Under the pieces are notes generated by a model. The model had not been told where the DNA came from and did not search any database. It was given only the letters and a program-made list of their open reading frames with translations. Shown piece by piece: positions 44,749 to 53,451 of a stretch of 64,000 nucleotides of DNA; position 1 is the first letter of the stretch, and every line of letters starts with the position of its first letter. The DNA comes from Azoarcus sp031556475. GTDB taxonomy: Bacteria > Pseudomonadota > Gammaproteobacteria > Burkholderiales > Rhodocyclaceae. The translations under genes and the position numbers were made by a program. Location of the stretch: contig JAVBSY010000074.1 of assembly GCA_031556475.1 (NCBI GenBank), positions 1-64,000 of the forward strand, given 5' to 3'.

Positions 44749-45021
44749 TCACTTGAGATAGGCACGCACCACCGCCACAACCGTATCCAGATCCTCCTGC
44801 ACGGCAGGTTCGCCGGCACCTCCGACCAGATGCTCGCGGATGTGCCCTTCCAACACCTCCGCCATCAAGCCATTCACCGCCCCGCGAACCGCAGCGATCT
44901 GCTGCAGCACGGCCGCACACGCCGCTTCCTGCTCCACGGCTTTTTCAAGTGCCTCCGCCTGCCCCTTGATGCGCCGGATGCGGGTCAACAACGCCTTCTT
45001 CGTCTTGATCGTATGGGCCAT
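44749..45021 (-). CDS. dmeR: Metal-sensing repressor of the CsoR/RcnR family (DmeR-like)
   Basis: The 90-aa all-helical protein (MAHTIKTKKALLTRIRRIKG) is of the RcnR/CsoR/FrmR group, which bind operators as tetramers. The diagnostic Q-x-G-x-x-x-A region is RIKGQAEALEKAVEQEAACA with Cys near residue 35, and a His at the second helix (EGHIREHLV). It is divergent from a CDF efflux gene and a G-tract palindrome lies between. DmeR regulates DmeF-type cobalt/nickel efflux, so a Co/Ni sensor is favoured; formaldehyde sensing (FrmR) is the alternative. A 3-residue longer version starts at 45030. Confidence 0.85.
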   Translation of the reverse strand: MAHTIKTKKALLTRIRRIKGQAEALEKAVEQEAACAAVLQQIAAVRGAVNGLMAEVLEGHIREHLVGGAGEPAVQEDLDTVVAVVRAYLK

Positions 45022-45043
45022 ACACTCCATCGCTCACAAAATT

Positions 45044-45061
45044 ACTATACTGGGGTATAGT
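45044..45061. promoter_or_regulatory. CsoR/RcnR-type operator between dmeR and dmeF
   Basis: The sequence ACTATAC-TGGG-GTATAGT is a perfect 7-bp palindrome around a G-rich spacer, the pattern of RcnR/DmeR operators (TACT-G-tract type). It lies 23 bases before the dmeR start and 28 before dmeF, so it can repress both. Confidence 0.75.
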
Positions 45062-45088
45062 ATATAAACCATTCCAGTACAGCCTGTC

Positions 45089-46060
45089 ATGTCCTCTTTA
45101 ACGATCGAAAACCGGCGCCACTCACACGTTTTTGACCAGGGCAATCCACTGGCCGAGCGTAACACGCGCTGGGCCGTCATCCTCACGGCCATCATGATGG
45201 TCGCCGAAATCAGCGGCGGCTGGCTGTTCAACTCGATGGCGCTGCTGGCCGATGGCTGGCACATGAGCTCGCATGCCCTGGCGCTCGGTCTTTCGGTGCT
45301 GGCCTACGGCGCCGCGCGCCGCTTCGCCCACGACCAGCGCTTCGCGTTCGGCACCTGGAAAATCGAGGTACTCGGCGGTTACACCAGCGCGGTCTTTCTC
45401 GTCGGCGTGGCCGGATTGATGCTGTACCAATCCATCGAACGCCTGCTCGCACCCAGTCCCATCCATTACGACCAGGCCATCGCCATCGCGATCGCTGGCC
45501 TGCTGGTCAATCTCGCCTGCGCCTGGCTGCTCAAGGATGGAAGCGGCAACGGCCACCACCATCATGGGGATCACGATCACCACCATGCGCACCACCACGG
45601 CGGGCACGACGGGCATCACGACCTGAACCTGCGCTCGGCCTATCTGCATGTACTTGCGGATGCGGCAACCTCCATCCTCGCCATTGTCGCCCTCTTCGGC
45701 GGCAAGTTATGGGATGCCGTCTGGCTCGACCCGCTCATGGGCATCATCGGCGCCGCGCTGGTCGCCATCTGGGCCTACGGCCTGCTGCGCGATACCAGCC
45801 GCGTGCTGCTGGATGCGGAAATGGACGCGCCGGTGGTGGCGGAGATTCGCGAGGTCATCGACGCAAGCCCGAGCCGGGCGGAGATCACCGATCTTCACGT
45901 CTGGCGCGTCGGCAAAAACAAATACGCCTGCATCGTCGCGCTTGCCGCTCAGGACGACGCGACGCCGGACGATTTCAGACGGCGGCTCGGCATTCACGAA
46001 GAGCTTGTTCACATTACGGTCGAAGTAAACAGGCCCGCTTCACCTGTGGGCATCGACTGA
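45089..46060 (+). CDS. dmeF: Cation diffusion facilitator DmeF (Co2+/Ni2+ efflux)
   Basis: The 323-aa inner-membrane protein is a CDF transporter with six hydrophobic segments. It has the metal-site pattern NSMALLADGWHMSSHALALG (helix II, HxxxD variant) and LHVLADAATSILAIVALF (helix V, conserved HxxxD). Between helices IV and V lies a His-rich cytoplasmic loop (GNGHHHHGDHDHHHAHHHGG). The C-terminal cytoplasmic domain (ITDLHVWRVGKNKYACIVAL) is standard. Divergent DmeR and its operator support regulation by excess Co or Ni. The family also includes Zn exporters. Confidence 0.93.
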   Translation: MSSLTIENRRHSHVFDQGNPLAERNTRWAVILTAIMMVAEISGGWLFNSMALLADGWHMSSHALALGLSVLAYGAARRFAHDQRFAFGTWKIEVLGGYTSAVFLVGVAGLMLYQSIERLLAPSPIHYDQAIAIAIAGLLVNLACAWLLKDGSGNGHHHHGDHDHHHAHHHGGHDGHHDLNLRSAYLHVLADAATSILAIVALFGGKLWDAVWLDPLMGIIGAALVAIWAYGLLRDTSRVLLDAEMDAPVVAEIREVIDASPSRAEITDLHVWRVGKNKYACIVALAAQDDATPDDFRRRLGIHEELVHITVEVNRPASPVGID

Positions 46061-46105
46061 CTCCCGGACACTCGGCCAAACCTCGCGCTGCCTCGCAGGC
46101 ACGCG

Positions 46106-49100
46106 CTATTCCGCATCGTCCGTCAGCAGTGCGGTATTACCGCCGCTGGCGGTAATGTCCTCCGACACCGTGCGCTCGGTAGCGAAACGCAGCAGATAGT
46201 GCGGGCCACCGGCCTTCGGCCCGGCGCCGGACAGGCCCTCGCCGCCGAAAGGCTGGACACCGACCGTGGCACCGATAACGCTGCGATTCACATAGGTGTT
46301 ACCGACCGGCAGGCGGGCGCGGACACGCTCCACCGTCGCATCGATGCGGCTGTGGATACCGAGCGTAAGACCGTAGCCGAAAGCGGCGATGGCGTCGCAC
46401 AGCGCATTGAGTTCATCCGCATGCCAGCGCAGCACATGCAGCACGGGGCCGAAAACCTCTCTGTGCAGGCGTCCGGCGCGATCGATCTCCCACGCCTGCG
46501 GCGCGAAGTAGGTACTGGCGGTGGCACGCGCAGGGTCGAGCCGGCAGACGCGGATCGGGCGAGCGTAGCCAGCCAGTTCGGCGACGTGGGCGTCGAGCGC
46601 GGCACGGGCATCGGCATCGATCACCGGGCCGACGTCGGTAGCGGGATCATCCGGCGGACCAACGACGAGTTCATCCATCGCGCCGGCAAGCATGGCAATG
46701 ACACGATCGGCGATATCCGCCTGCACGCACAGCAGCCGTAGCGCGGAACAGCGCTGCCCGGCGGAATCGAACGCGGAAATGAGCGCATCGCGCACGATCT
46801 GCTCGGGCAGTGCTGAAGAATCGGCAATGAGCGCATTCTGCCCGCCGGTTTCCGCAATCAATGGCACCAGGGGTCCATTGCCGGCGGCCAGGCTGCGTGC
46901 GATAACGCGCGCCACGATGGTGGAACCGGTGAAGGCCACACCGGCGCAACGGCGGTCGGCCACCAGTGCGGCGCCGACACGGCCATCGCCGGGCAGAAAC
47001 TGCAGCGTATCGGCGGGAATACCCGCTTCGTGCAGCAAGCGCACAGCGGCAGCGGCGGCAAGCGGCGTCTGTTCAGCCGGCTTGGCAAGCACCGTGTTAC
47101 CGGCAACCAGCGCGGCGGCAACCTGACCGACGAAGATCGCCAGCGGAAAATTCCACGGGCTGATGCAAACGAACACGCCTCGCCCGGCCCAATACAGACG
47201 GTTGCGCTCACCGGTGGGGCCGTGCAAGGTTTGCGGCTGACCAAAGACGCTGCGCGCCTGTTGCGCGTAATAGCGGCAAAAGTCGATGGCCTCGCGCGTT
47301 TCAGCCACGGCAGCGGCAAGCGTGCGGCCGCCTTCGCGCACGATGAGGGCGACGAATTCGGCTTGCCGCGCTTGCAGCAGATCGGCCGCACGCTCCAACG
47401 CGGCGGCACGCGTCTCGACCGGCGTGGCGAGCCAGACGGGAAAAGCGGCGGCGGCGGTCGCAAATGCGCGCTCGATATCTTCACCACTGGCATCGGCGAC
47501 ATAGCCGACCAGATCATCATGATCGGCCGGCGCGACGATAGCACGGGCTTCTCCCGTACCGGCGTGGCCACCGATCAGCGGGCCGGCACGCAGCGGCACC
47601 TCGCGACTGGCGCAAACCGCGTGCCGCAGTGCTTCGACAGCGCGGGCATCGGCAAGGTCGACACCCGCGCTGTTTTCGCGCGGAGTATCCGAATCGCGGT
47701 ACAGGTCGCGCGGCAACGGCAGGCGCGGATGGCGCACACGGCCGGCGTCGGACAGCGCGGCAAGTGCTTCGGCCGGGTCGTCCAACAAGGCATCGGTCGG
47801 CAAGGAAGCATCGGCAATACGCTTGACGAACGAGGTATTGGCGCCGTTTTCCAGCAACCGGCGCACAAGATAGGCAAGCAGATCCTCATGCCCGCCCACC
47901 GGCGCATAAACGCGGCACGGCCGCCCCCACTGGCGCCCGGCGGCAGTGTGAAGCGCCTTGCCCATGCCGTGCAGGCGCTGAAACTCCCAATCCACGCCTG
48001 GGCCTGCGGCCTCGCCCAGTTCGGCCACGGCAGCCACGGTATGCGCGTTGTGGGTAGCGAATGCAGGGTAGAACGCCACCGGATCGGCGAACAAGCGGCG
48101 GGCGCAGGCGAGGTAGGACACATCCGTGGCAAGCTTGCGCGTGAATACCGGGTAATCGGCGAGACCGCGTTCCTGTGCCGCCTTGATTTCGCTATCCCAA
48201 TACGCGCCTTTGACCAGGCGGACCATCAAGCGGCGGCGAGTGCCGTGGGCCAGCGCAGCCAGCCAGTCGAGCAGCGGTAGCGCGCGCTTCTGGTAAGCCT
48301 GCACGGCCAGGCCGAGACCATCCCAGCCGGCGAGTTCGGGCGCGCGCGCCAATGCCTCGACGATATCGAGGGAAAGCGCCAGGCGGTCGGACTCCTCCGC
48401 ATCGAGCGTCAAGCCGATGTTGTACTCGCACGCCGCGCCAGCCAGCGCTCGCACACGCGGCAGCAACTCGCGTACGGCTCGTTCGCCTTGCGACGGCTCA
48501 TAGCGCGGATGCAACGCCGACAGCTTGACCGAGATCGACGGTGCGGCAAATACCGAGGGGGCTGAAGAACCGGTGGGAAAACCGGCTGATGCCGCGTTCG
48601 CGCCGATAGCGGCAATGGCGTGGGCGTAAGCATCGAAGTAGCGTTGCGCATCGGCAGCGCTACGGGCCGCCTCGCCCAACATATCGTAGGAATGTCGCCC
48701 ACCCGCGCGTTCGGCCCGCGTGGCGCGCGCAAGCGCCTCGCCGATATCGCGCCCCATGACGAAGCGGCGGCCCAACAACCGTATTGCCGTCAAGGCCGCG
48801 CGGCGCACCAGCGGCTCGCCGGCACGGGCGGTAAGCTGATGCAGGAAATCGGCGTGCGGCGGCTCAGCCTGCAAACGGCTGGCGAACCTCAACGCCCAGG
48901 CCGAAGCCTGCACATAAGCGGAAGGCGCCACACCGGCGCGCAACAACCATTCGGCGTGCCCAAGCTTGTCGCGGATCAGGCAGTCGCGGGTGGCATCGTC
49001 AGGCGTTCGCAACAGCGCTTCAGCCAGACCCATCAAGGCCGCCCCTTCCGGCGTGGACAGCGCATAGGCATGCAAAAACGCCTCCGCGCCGTATCCTTCC

Positions 49101-49276
49101 AGACTCGCCGTGCGCGCCGCCCCGGCCAGCGGACGGGCGTGGTTCAAAATACGTTCGCGCATCTGCGCGGTGAAGCGTGCGCCGGCCAGGCACTCACGCA
49201 CCACCTCGGCTTCGTCGCGACGGCAAGCGTCGCGCAGGCGCTCGCGCAACTGGGGCATGCGGGCATCGTCATTCAT
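46106..49276 (-). CDS. putA: Bifunctional proline dehydrogenase / P5C dehydrogenase PutA (short form)
   Basis: PutA oxidises proline to glutamate through an FAD proline dehydrogenase and an NAD P5C dehydrogenase. The 1056-aa protein lacks the N-terminal ribbon-helix-helix domain of E. coli PutA (1320 aa), so it is enzymatic only. The PRODH barrel includes SVKLSALHPRYE, LTLDAEESDRL and VRLVKGAYWDSEIK; the ALDH part has CISPWNFPLAIFVGQ, ETGGQNALI (catalytic Glu region), AGQRCSALRLL (catalytic Cys near residue 830) and VQPFGGEGLSGAGPKAGG. It is convergent with dmeF. An independent PutR-type regulator is not visible. Confidence 0.96.
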   Translation of the reverse strand: MNDDARMPQLRERLRDACRRDEAEVVRECLAGARFTAQMRERILNHARPLAGAARTASLEGYGAEAFLHAYALSTPEGAALMGLAEALLRTPDDATRDCLIRDKLGHAEWLLRAGVAPSAYVQASAWALRFASRLQAEPPHADFLHQLTARAGEPLVRRAALTAIRLLGRRFVMGRDIGEALARATRAERAGGRHSYDMLGEAARSAADAQRYFDAYAHAIAAIGANAASAGFPTGSSAPSVFAAPSISVKLSALHPRYEPSQGERAVRELLPRVRALAGAACEYNIGLTLDAEESDRLALSLDIVEALARAPELAGWDGLGLAVQAYQKRALPLLDWLAALAHGTRRRLMVRLVKGAYWDSEIKAAQERGLADYPVFTRKLATDVSYLACARRLFADPVAFYPAFATHNAHTVAAVAELGEAAGPGVDWEFQRLHGMGKALHTAAGRQWGRPCRVYAPVGGHEDLLAYLVRRLLENGANTSFVKRIADASLPTDALLDDPAEALAALSDAGRVRHPRLPLPRDLYRDSDTPRENSAGVDLADARAVEALRHAVCASREVPLRAGPLIGGHAGTGEARAIVAPADHDDLVGYVADASGEDIERAFATAAAAFPVWLATPVETRAAALERAADLLQARQAEFVALIVREGGRTLAAAVAETREAIDFCRYYAQQARSVFGQPQTLHGPTGERNRLYWAGRGVFVCISPWNFPLAIFVGQVAAALVAGNTVLAKPAEQTPLAAAAAVRLLHEAGIPADTLQFLPGDGRVGAALVADRRCAGVAFTGSTIVARVIARSLAAGNGPLVPLIAETGGQNALIADSSALPEQIVRDALISAFDSAGQRCSALRLLCVQADIADRVIAMLAGAMDELVVGPPDDPATDVGPVIDADARAALDAHVAELAGYARPIRVCRLDPARATASTYFAPQAWEIDRAGRLHREVFGPVLHVLRWHADELNALCDAIAAFGYGLTLGIHSRIDATVERVRARLPVGNTYVNRSVIGATVGVQPFGGEGLSGAGPKAGGPHYLLRFATERTVSEDITASGGNTALLTDDAE

Positions 49277-49383
49277 CGTCGCGCCTCCCTGTTCATTTCG
49301 CCACCCTATCGACGACCTACCGGACCGGCCATGCCGGGCGATAATGTCGCCCCTGTGCTCACCCTTCCCGTGTTGGATCCGAC

Positions 49384-50298
49384 ATGCCTATCCAGTGGTT
49401 CCCCGGTCACATGAATTCGGCGCGCAAGCAGGCCGCCGAACGCCTCGCCGCCATCGACGTCGTCATCGAAGTGACCGACGCGCGCCTGCCCGAGGCAAGC
49501 AGCAATCCGATGATCGCGGAGCTGCGCCGCTTCCGGAACCGCCCCTGCCTCAAGCTATTGAACAAGGCCGACCTCGCGGACCCTGCGGCGACCCGGGCGT
49601 GGATGGACTTCTACAACCGCCAGCCCAACGTCAAAGCAGTGGCAATGTCGGCCAAAAAACCAGCCGACGTCGCCCGCATCCCGGCGCTGTGCCAAAGCCT
49701 CGCACCACATCGCAGCGACGGCGTGAAGCCGCTGCGCATGATGATCATGGGCATTCCCAACGTCGGCAAATCGACGCTGATGAACGCGCTGCTCAAGCGC
49801 AAAGTAGCGGCAGTGGGCGACGAACCGGCGGTGACCAAACAACAGCAGACCCTCGACCTCGGCCATGCAATGACGCTCACCGACACCCCCGGCCTGATGT
49901 GGCCGAAGATCGCCTTCGACGCCGACGGCTACATGCTCGCCGCCAGCCACGCCATTGGTCGCAACGCTGTCATCGACGAAGAAGTGGCGGCTTTCCTCGG
50001 CGAGATCCTCCTCGCCCGCTACCCGAAGCTGCTCGCTGCGCGCTACAGCCTCGATCCCGTCGGAATGGACGGCACGGCACTGGTCGAAGCCATCGGCAAG
50101 CGGCGTGGGTGCCGGGTAAAAGGCGGCGCGCTCGACCTGGAAAAAGCAGCACAGATTCTGCTGCTCGACTACCGCAGCGGCGCACTCGGCCGCATCAGCC
50201 TGGAAACGCCGGAAACGCGGGCAGCGATGGTCGCAGCGACTGAGCATGGTGAAGACGGCGAGGCTGGAAGTGGCGCCACGGCCGAGGAGAAACGCTGA
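49384..50298 (+). CDS. rbgA: Ribosome biogenesis GTPase YlqF/RbgA
   Basis: The 304-aa protein is a circularly permuted GTPase: G4 (KLLNKADLAD) comes first, then G1 (IPNVGKSTLMNALLKRK) and G3 (DTPGLMWPK), as in YlqF/RbgA, which assists a late step of 50S assembly. The N-terminus WFPGHMNSARKQAAE is typical. A C-terminal helical domain ends in a hydrophilic tail. It is divergent from putA with a 107-bp intergenic region. Confidence 0.93.
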   Translation: MPIQWFPGHMNSARKQAAERLAAIDVVIEVTDARLPEASSNPMIAELRRFRNRPCLKLLNKADLADPAATRAWMDFYNRQPNVKAVAMSAKKPADVARIPALCQSLAPHRSDGVKPLRMMIMGIPNVGKSTLMNALLKRKVAAVGDEPAVTKQQQTLDLGHAMTLTDTPGLMWPKIAFDADGYMLAASHAIGRNAVIDEEVAAFLGEILLARYPKLLAARYSLDPVGMDGTALVEAIGKRRGCRVKGGALDLEKAAQILLLDYRSGALGRISLETPETRAAMVAATEHGEDGEAGSGATAEEKR

Positions 50299-50439
50299 AC
50301 CCAGCGCAGGCGTGCATACGTTCTCGGCAGGCGGGATCGATGAATGCATGCTTTTGCCACGCGGAGCCAGCCGGCATCCGGCGCAGCCATACCGTCACTC
50401 CACACCCGGGAACAAAGCCCTTTGACGAGGCGCGGGCCT

Positions 50440-50728
50440 GGCCGGACACGATGCACCTACGGCAGCGACCGGGCCGTTCATCGCGTAAATACCGACATAC
50501 CGTATCGCATGACAGGCCGGCCTGCCATGCCATCCCCTGAACTGCCGCTCCGCGCCTTGCCAATACATTGATTTCCACCATCTGCTGTCGAACCAGCATT
50601 GGCGGCAAAAGACCATCACGCTCCCTCAGTCGGACCGGCGTCACCCAACGGAAGCCGCCCTTCGTCGGCGCCAGCACCTGCCAACCTGCAATCCAGTTCG
50701 AACACGAGGCGAACTGGACCAACGTCAT
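50440..50728 (-). pseudogene. Remnant of an IS21-type istA transposase
   Basis: On the minus strand, reading from about 50581, MVEINVLARRGAAVQGMAW continues QAGLSCDTVCRYLRDERPGR, closely resembling the N-terminal helix-turn-helix of IstA. The similarity fades after about 45 residues, and no DDE domain, istB or terminal inverted repeats were found. The bases upstream (50582-50728) are in frame but unrecognised. The interval 50299-50907 otherwise contains no gene and an AT-rich promoter region (see 50804). Confidence 0.55.
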
Positions 50729-50803
50729 TTTCCTTCAATACCGCAATCGCTGATTATTCATATGTCGTGTTTATCGAGACAGGGTTTTTCATTTACATCA
50801 ACA

Positions 50804-50857
50804 GTAATGATTATCAATACGTTGACTTTATTGCCACCATACATAAGAATAATTCTC
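50804..50857. promoter_or_regulatory. Fur-like operator region overlapping a promoter
   Basis: An abrupt AT-rich segment contains two short palindromes: TGAT-T-ATCA (50808-50816) and AGAAT-A-ATTCT (50846-50856). Between them TTGACT (50822-50827) would be a -35, placing the -10 at the second palindrome. The arrangement resembles GATAAT-type Fur/Zur sites, but neither matches the full 19-bp consensus. Confidence 0.4.
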
Positions 50858-50907
50858 AACAAAGCATCTTTGCTTACCTACATCCCCACACGCCAGGAAA
50901 GAGCAAC

Positions 50908-51177
50908 ATGGAAACCGACGACATGCCACTCGACCTCAGACTGGCAGCGATCATCACGTTGTTGTCATCCTCCGCATTGCGGGGTGCGACAGCCAACAAG
51001 ACCGCGGCACTCCAGTCGCATCTGGAAGCTGCGGCGTTCGCTGCCGATGAGATTGGCCCCCACCTGAAAGACGCCCTGGAGCAAACCCTGGCCAAGTGGC
51101 ACAAGGTGCATTGCCACTCCGCCTCGATTTCCGTCGCCCCCTGCCTCATGACGGCCCCCAGCAAGAATTTCCATTAA
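50908..51177 (+). CDS. 89-aa protein of unknown function, upstream of the S4 paralogue
   Basis: A start with AGGAAAGAGCAAC upstream gives a product beginning METDDMPLDLRLAAIITLLS. Helices are predicted in most of the first 65 residues (ALQSHLEAAAFAADEIGPHL). A histidine- and cysteine-containing tail (KWHKVHCHSASISVAPCLM) could bind metal, but that is speculative. It ends 20 bases before the S4-like gene, so both are probably one transcript from the Fur-like promoter. I do not recognise the family. Longer upstream frames run through the AT-rich regulatory zone and are rejected. Confidence 0.6.
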   Translation: METDDMPLDLRLAAIITLLSSSALRGATANKTAALQSHLEAAAFAADEIGPHLKDALEQTLAKWHKVHCHSASISVAPCLMTAPSKNFH

Positions 51178-51197
51178 TTCATCACCAAGGTTCACCT

Positions 51198-51818
51198 ATG
51201 TCTCGTTATACCGGTCCCCGCCTCAAGGTTATGCGTGCCCTTGGCATTGATCTTCCGGGGCTTGCCCGCAAATCAATGCAGGATCGTCCCCAGCCCCCTG
51301 GTCAGCACGGCGCCCGCAAGGCATCGGGCCGCAAATCGGAGTTCGGCCTGCAGTTGATGGAAAAGCAGAAGCTGCGCTTCAACTATGGCGTCTCCGAACG
51401 CCAGCTACGCCGGGTGGTACTGGACGCCAAGAGACAGAAAGGGGCAACCGGCAGCAAGATCGTCGAGTTCCTGGAACGCCGGCTGGACAACCTCGTGTTC
51501 CGCGCAGGCTTCGCCCCGACGATTCCGGCCGCCCGGCAACTGGTCAGCCACGGGCACGTTGCGTTGAATGGCCGGCGGGTAACGATCCCCTCCATCCGCT
51601 TGCGGGTTGGCGACATCTTTGGCCCGACCGAAGCGGGAAAGAAGATCGATCTGGTCCGCGCTACCCTCGAAGATCCCGCACTGGAGCGTCCGGAGTGGAT
51701 CGCTCTCGATACGACCACGCAGACGGCACGGCTGACCCATCTCCCCGACGGGCAGGATGCCGCGCCATTCCCTCTCGACCTCCAGCGCATCGTCGAGTTC
51801 TACGCGACACGCATCTAG
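51198..51818 (+). CDS. rpsD: Ribosomal protein S4 paralogue
   Basis: The 206-aa protein is uS4: N-terminus MSRYTGPRLKVMRALGIDLP, the PPGQHGARK motif near residues 32-40 and the S4 RNA-binding domain (FLERRLDNLVFRAGFAPT near 92-109, then ARQLVSHGHVALNGRRV). It lacks cysteines in the N-terminal region, so it is a zinc-free type. It is not in the usual S13-S11-S4-rpoA cluster, and is more divergent than a housekeeping S4, so it is likely a second copy. The Fur-like control region and the small co-transcribed gene suggest a metal-responsive replacement; whether it enters ribosomes is unknown. Confidence 0.85.
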   Translation: MSRYTGPRLKVMRALGIDLPGLARKSMQDRPQPPGQHGARKASGRKSEFGLQLMEKQKLRFNYGVSERQLRRVVLDAKRQKGATGSKIVEFLERRLDNLVFRAGFAPTIPAARQLVSHGHVALNGRRVTIPSIRLRVGDIFGPTEAGKKIDLVRATLEDPALERPEWIALDTTTQTARLTHLPDGQDAAPFPLDLQRIVEFYATRI

Positions 51819-52128
51819 CGGGGCATCGCCCTGGGCAGTCGTCGTTGTACTTATTCCGGGCTTCACAAGCAGGCGGCAGACTCGGCTCAAGGCCGATCCG
51901 CCTGCAGGCCGCTCCCCGACGCTCGTCTCTCCCGTTGCCGGTCAATAGCGCCGAATCCGGTCTATCGGCATGCGCCCCCTTTCTGCGTGTCTCTCATCCA
52001 CCTGAACAGCGATCAATCGCGAAAACCGGGGCAGGCCGGAAAGATCAAGAACGTTTGCCTGATACCTTCAGCGAATCACAATAGCGTTCGCCGGAAACAT
52101 GAAAGCATGGGGACATGCCACGTACTGG
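51819..52128. other. 310-bp intergenic stretch, no gene seen
   Basis: This region between the S4 paralogue and the convergent DUF533 gene holds no convincing frame. A short GC-rich inverted pattern (gccgatccgcctgcaggc) may serve as terminator, without a T-run. Confidence 0.4.
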
Positions 52129-52854
52129 CTATTGGTTGGCCTGCTGCAGCTGACGCGCAATCTCTGTACGCAGTTGAGGCTCCAGCTTGAGTTTTTCGGC
52201 CAGAGAATCCAGATAGCCCTTCTCGCGATCATTTTGCACATCGATGATGGCAAGGCTGACCAGATACATCTCGGAAGCCATTTCAGGCGAGATGGCCAGA
52301 GCGGCGATTTGATCGATATCCAGGGGTTTCCGGATTTCCTGCTGGACCCAGTCGACGGTTTCCGCATCGCCGATCTGATTCACCTGATCCCGGATGAGCT
52401 GCTTTTCGCGCTCGTCGAAATGCCCGTCGGCTTTGGCGGCGGCAACGATGGCGGATAACATGGTGCGGCTGTGGTTTTCCACCTGCTCGGCAGGCATGTC
52501 GTTGAACTCCAGCGCCGCCGCGGCCTGTTGTTCGACCGGAGAAGTCTGCTGCGCCGGAACATTGGCAGGACGTTCCTTGTTTGCCTGCCAGTTGCGATAG
52601 GCCGTGATTGCAATCGCCCCCAACGCCGCGGCACCGCCATAAGCGGCGACTTTGCCACCCACTTTCCTGACCTGTTTGTTGTTCAAGAGCAATCCTGCCA
52701 GAAGGCCTCCTCCTACACCGGACAAGGCGCCCGTAATGGCGGGATGGCCGAGTAGCCCGCCCTTTCCCTGCTGCAGGCTTGGTACCGGTTGTGAAGTCGC
52801 GATGCCTTGAGCGCTTTGCATCAGTTGATCAAGTAATTGTTTGGCATTGAACAT
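52129..52854 (-). CDS. DUF533 (YebE-like) inner-membrane protein, TerB-like fold
   Basis: The 241-aa protein begins MFNAKQLLDQLMQSAQG, followed by a Gly/Ala-rich hydrophobic stretch (GALSGVGGGLLAGLLL and VAAYGGAAALGAIAITAY) and a C-terminal TerB-like helical domain with AIVAAAKADGHFDEREKQLI, the acidic D-x-x-F-x-x-x-E motif. YebE family members have this layout and are linked to envelope stress in E. coli, but the activity is unknown. GAGGAATTGCG lies upstream of the start. It stands alone. Confidence 0.85.
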   Translation of the reverse strand: MFNAKQLLDQLMQSAQGIATSQPVPSLQQGKGGLLGHPAITGALSGVGGGLLAGLLLNNKQVRKVGGKVAAYGGAAALGAIAITAYRNWQANKERPANVPAQQTSPVEQQAAAALEFNDMPAEQVENHSRTMLSAIVAAAKADGHFDEREKQLIRDQVNQIGDAETVDWVQQEIRKPLDIDQIAALAISPEMASEMYLVSLAIIDVQNDREKGYLDSLAEKLKLEPQLRTEIARQLQQANQ

Positions 52855-53001
52855 CGCAATTCCTCTCTGATTGGTGTCCGGGCGTATTGTGCACCATCAG
52901 GATGTCACCGCCCTAAAGCCATTCAAGCCATTGATTATATGAAAAAACCGAACCATCCCGGTCTTTGCGGAGGCTCCGACGCTTGAGAAGATGGAGCCCT
53001 G

Positions 53002-53178
53002 ATGAACCTGAAAACGAAGAAGTACCCTCCCAAAGTTCGCAAACGCACGGTACGCATGGCGGCCGAATCCCGCAGCGAGCATGCCTCGCAGTGGGCGGCG
53101 ATCGGGTCCATTTTGGCAGCGGCAGGCGCCATGACGACCCATCTTGCTATGGCGGCGAGGGTGCTGACCCAAACCTGA
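53002..53178 (+). pseudogene. Remnant of an IS3-family orfA
   Basis: The 58-codon frame MNLKTKKYPPKVRKRTVRMA followed by SRSEHASQWAAIGSI is the start of an IS3-type OrfA (helix-turn-helix part). It diverges and stops after about 58 residues; the leucine zipper and OrfB (DDE) are missing. No terminal repeats were seen. The surrounding interval 52855-53451 contains no other gene. Confidence 0.6.
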
Positions 53179-53451
53179 CCCGTTTCCCCAGCCACCACCA
53201 GCGACTGATGGCGTGCCTGAAACGCTTCGTCTGCCGCACTCATTCGACGAAGGCCTACCCATGATGTATCCCTTGAACCATCAAGTATTGCAAAACCATG
53301 CCGTTAACGTGGATACGAATCCCTCGCAAAAATGATTCTGGCGTCGTTGCCCCGCCTTGCCGTACTTACACGCACGGTCTGCGACGGAGCGCTTGGGCAG
53401 AGCCGCTTCGCCAGAGCTTCCAAGCCGCATGACCTTCGGAAGGGAGAGGCA

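Noticed and set aside
47030..48280. Plus-strand open frame (416 codons)
   Set aside because: Antisense to putA, which has full domain support.
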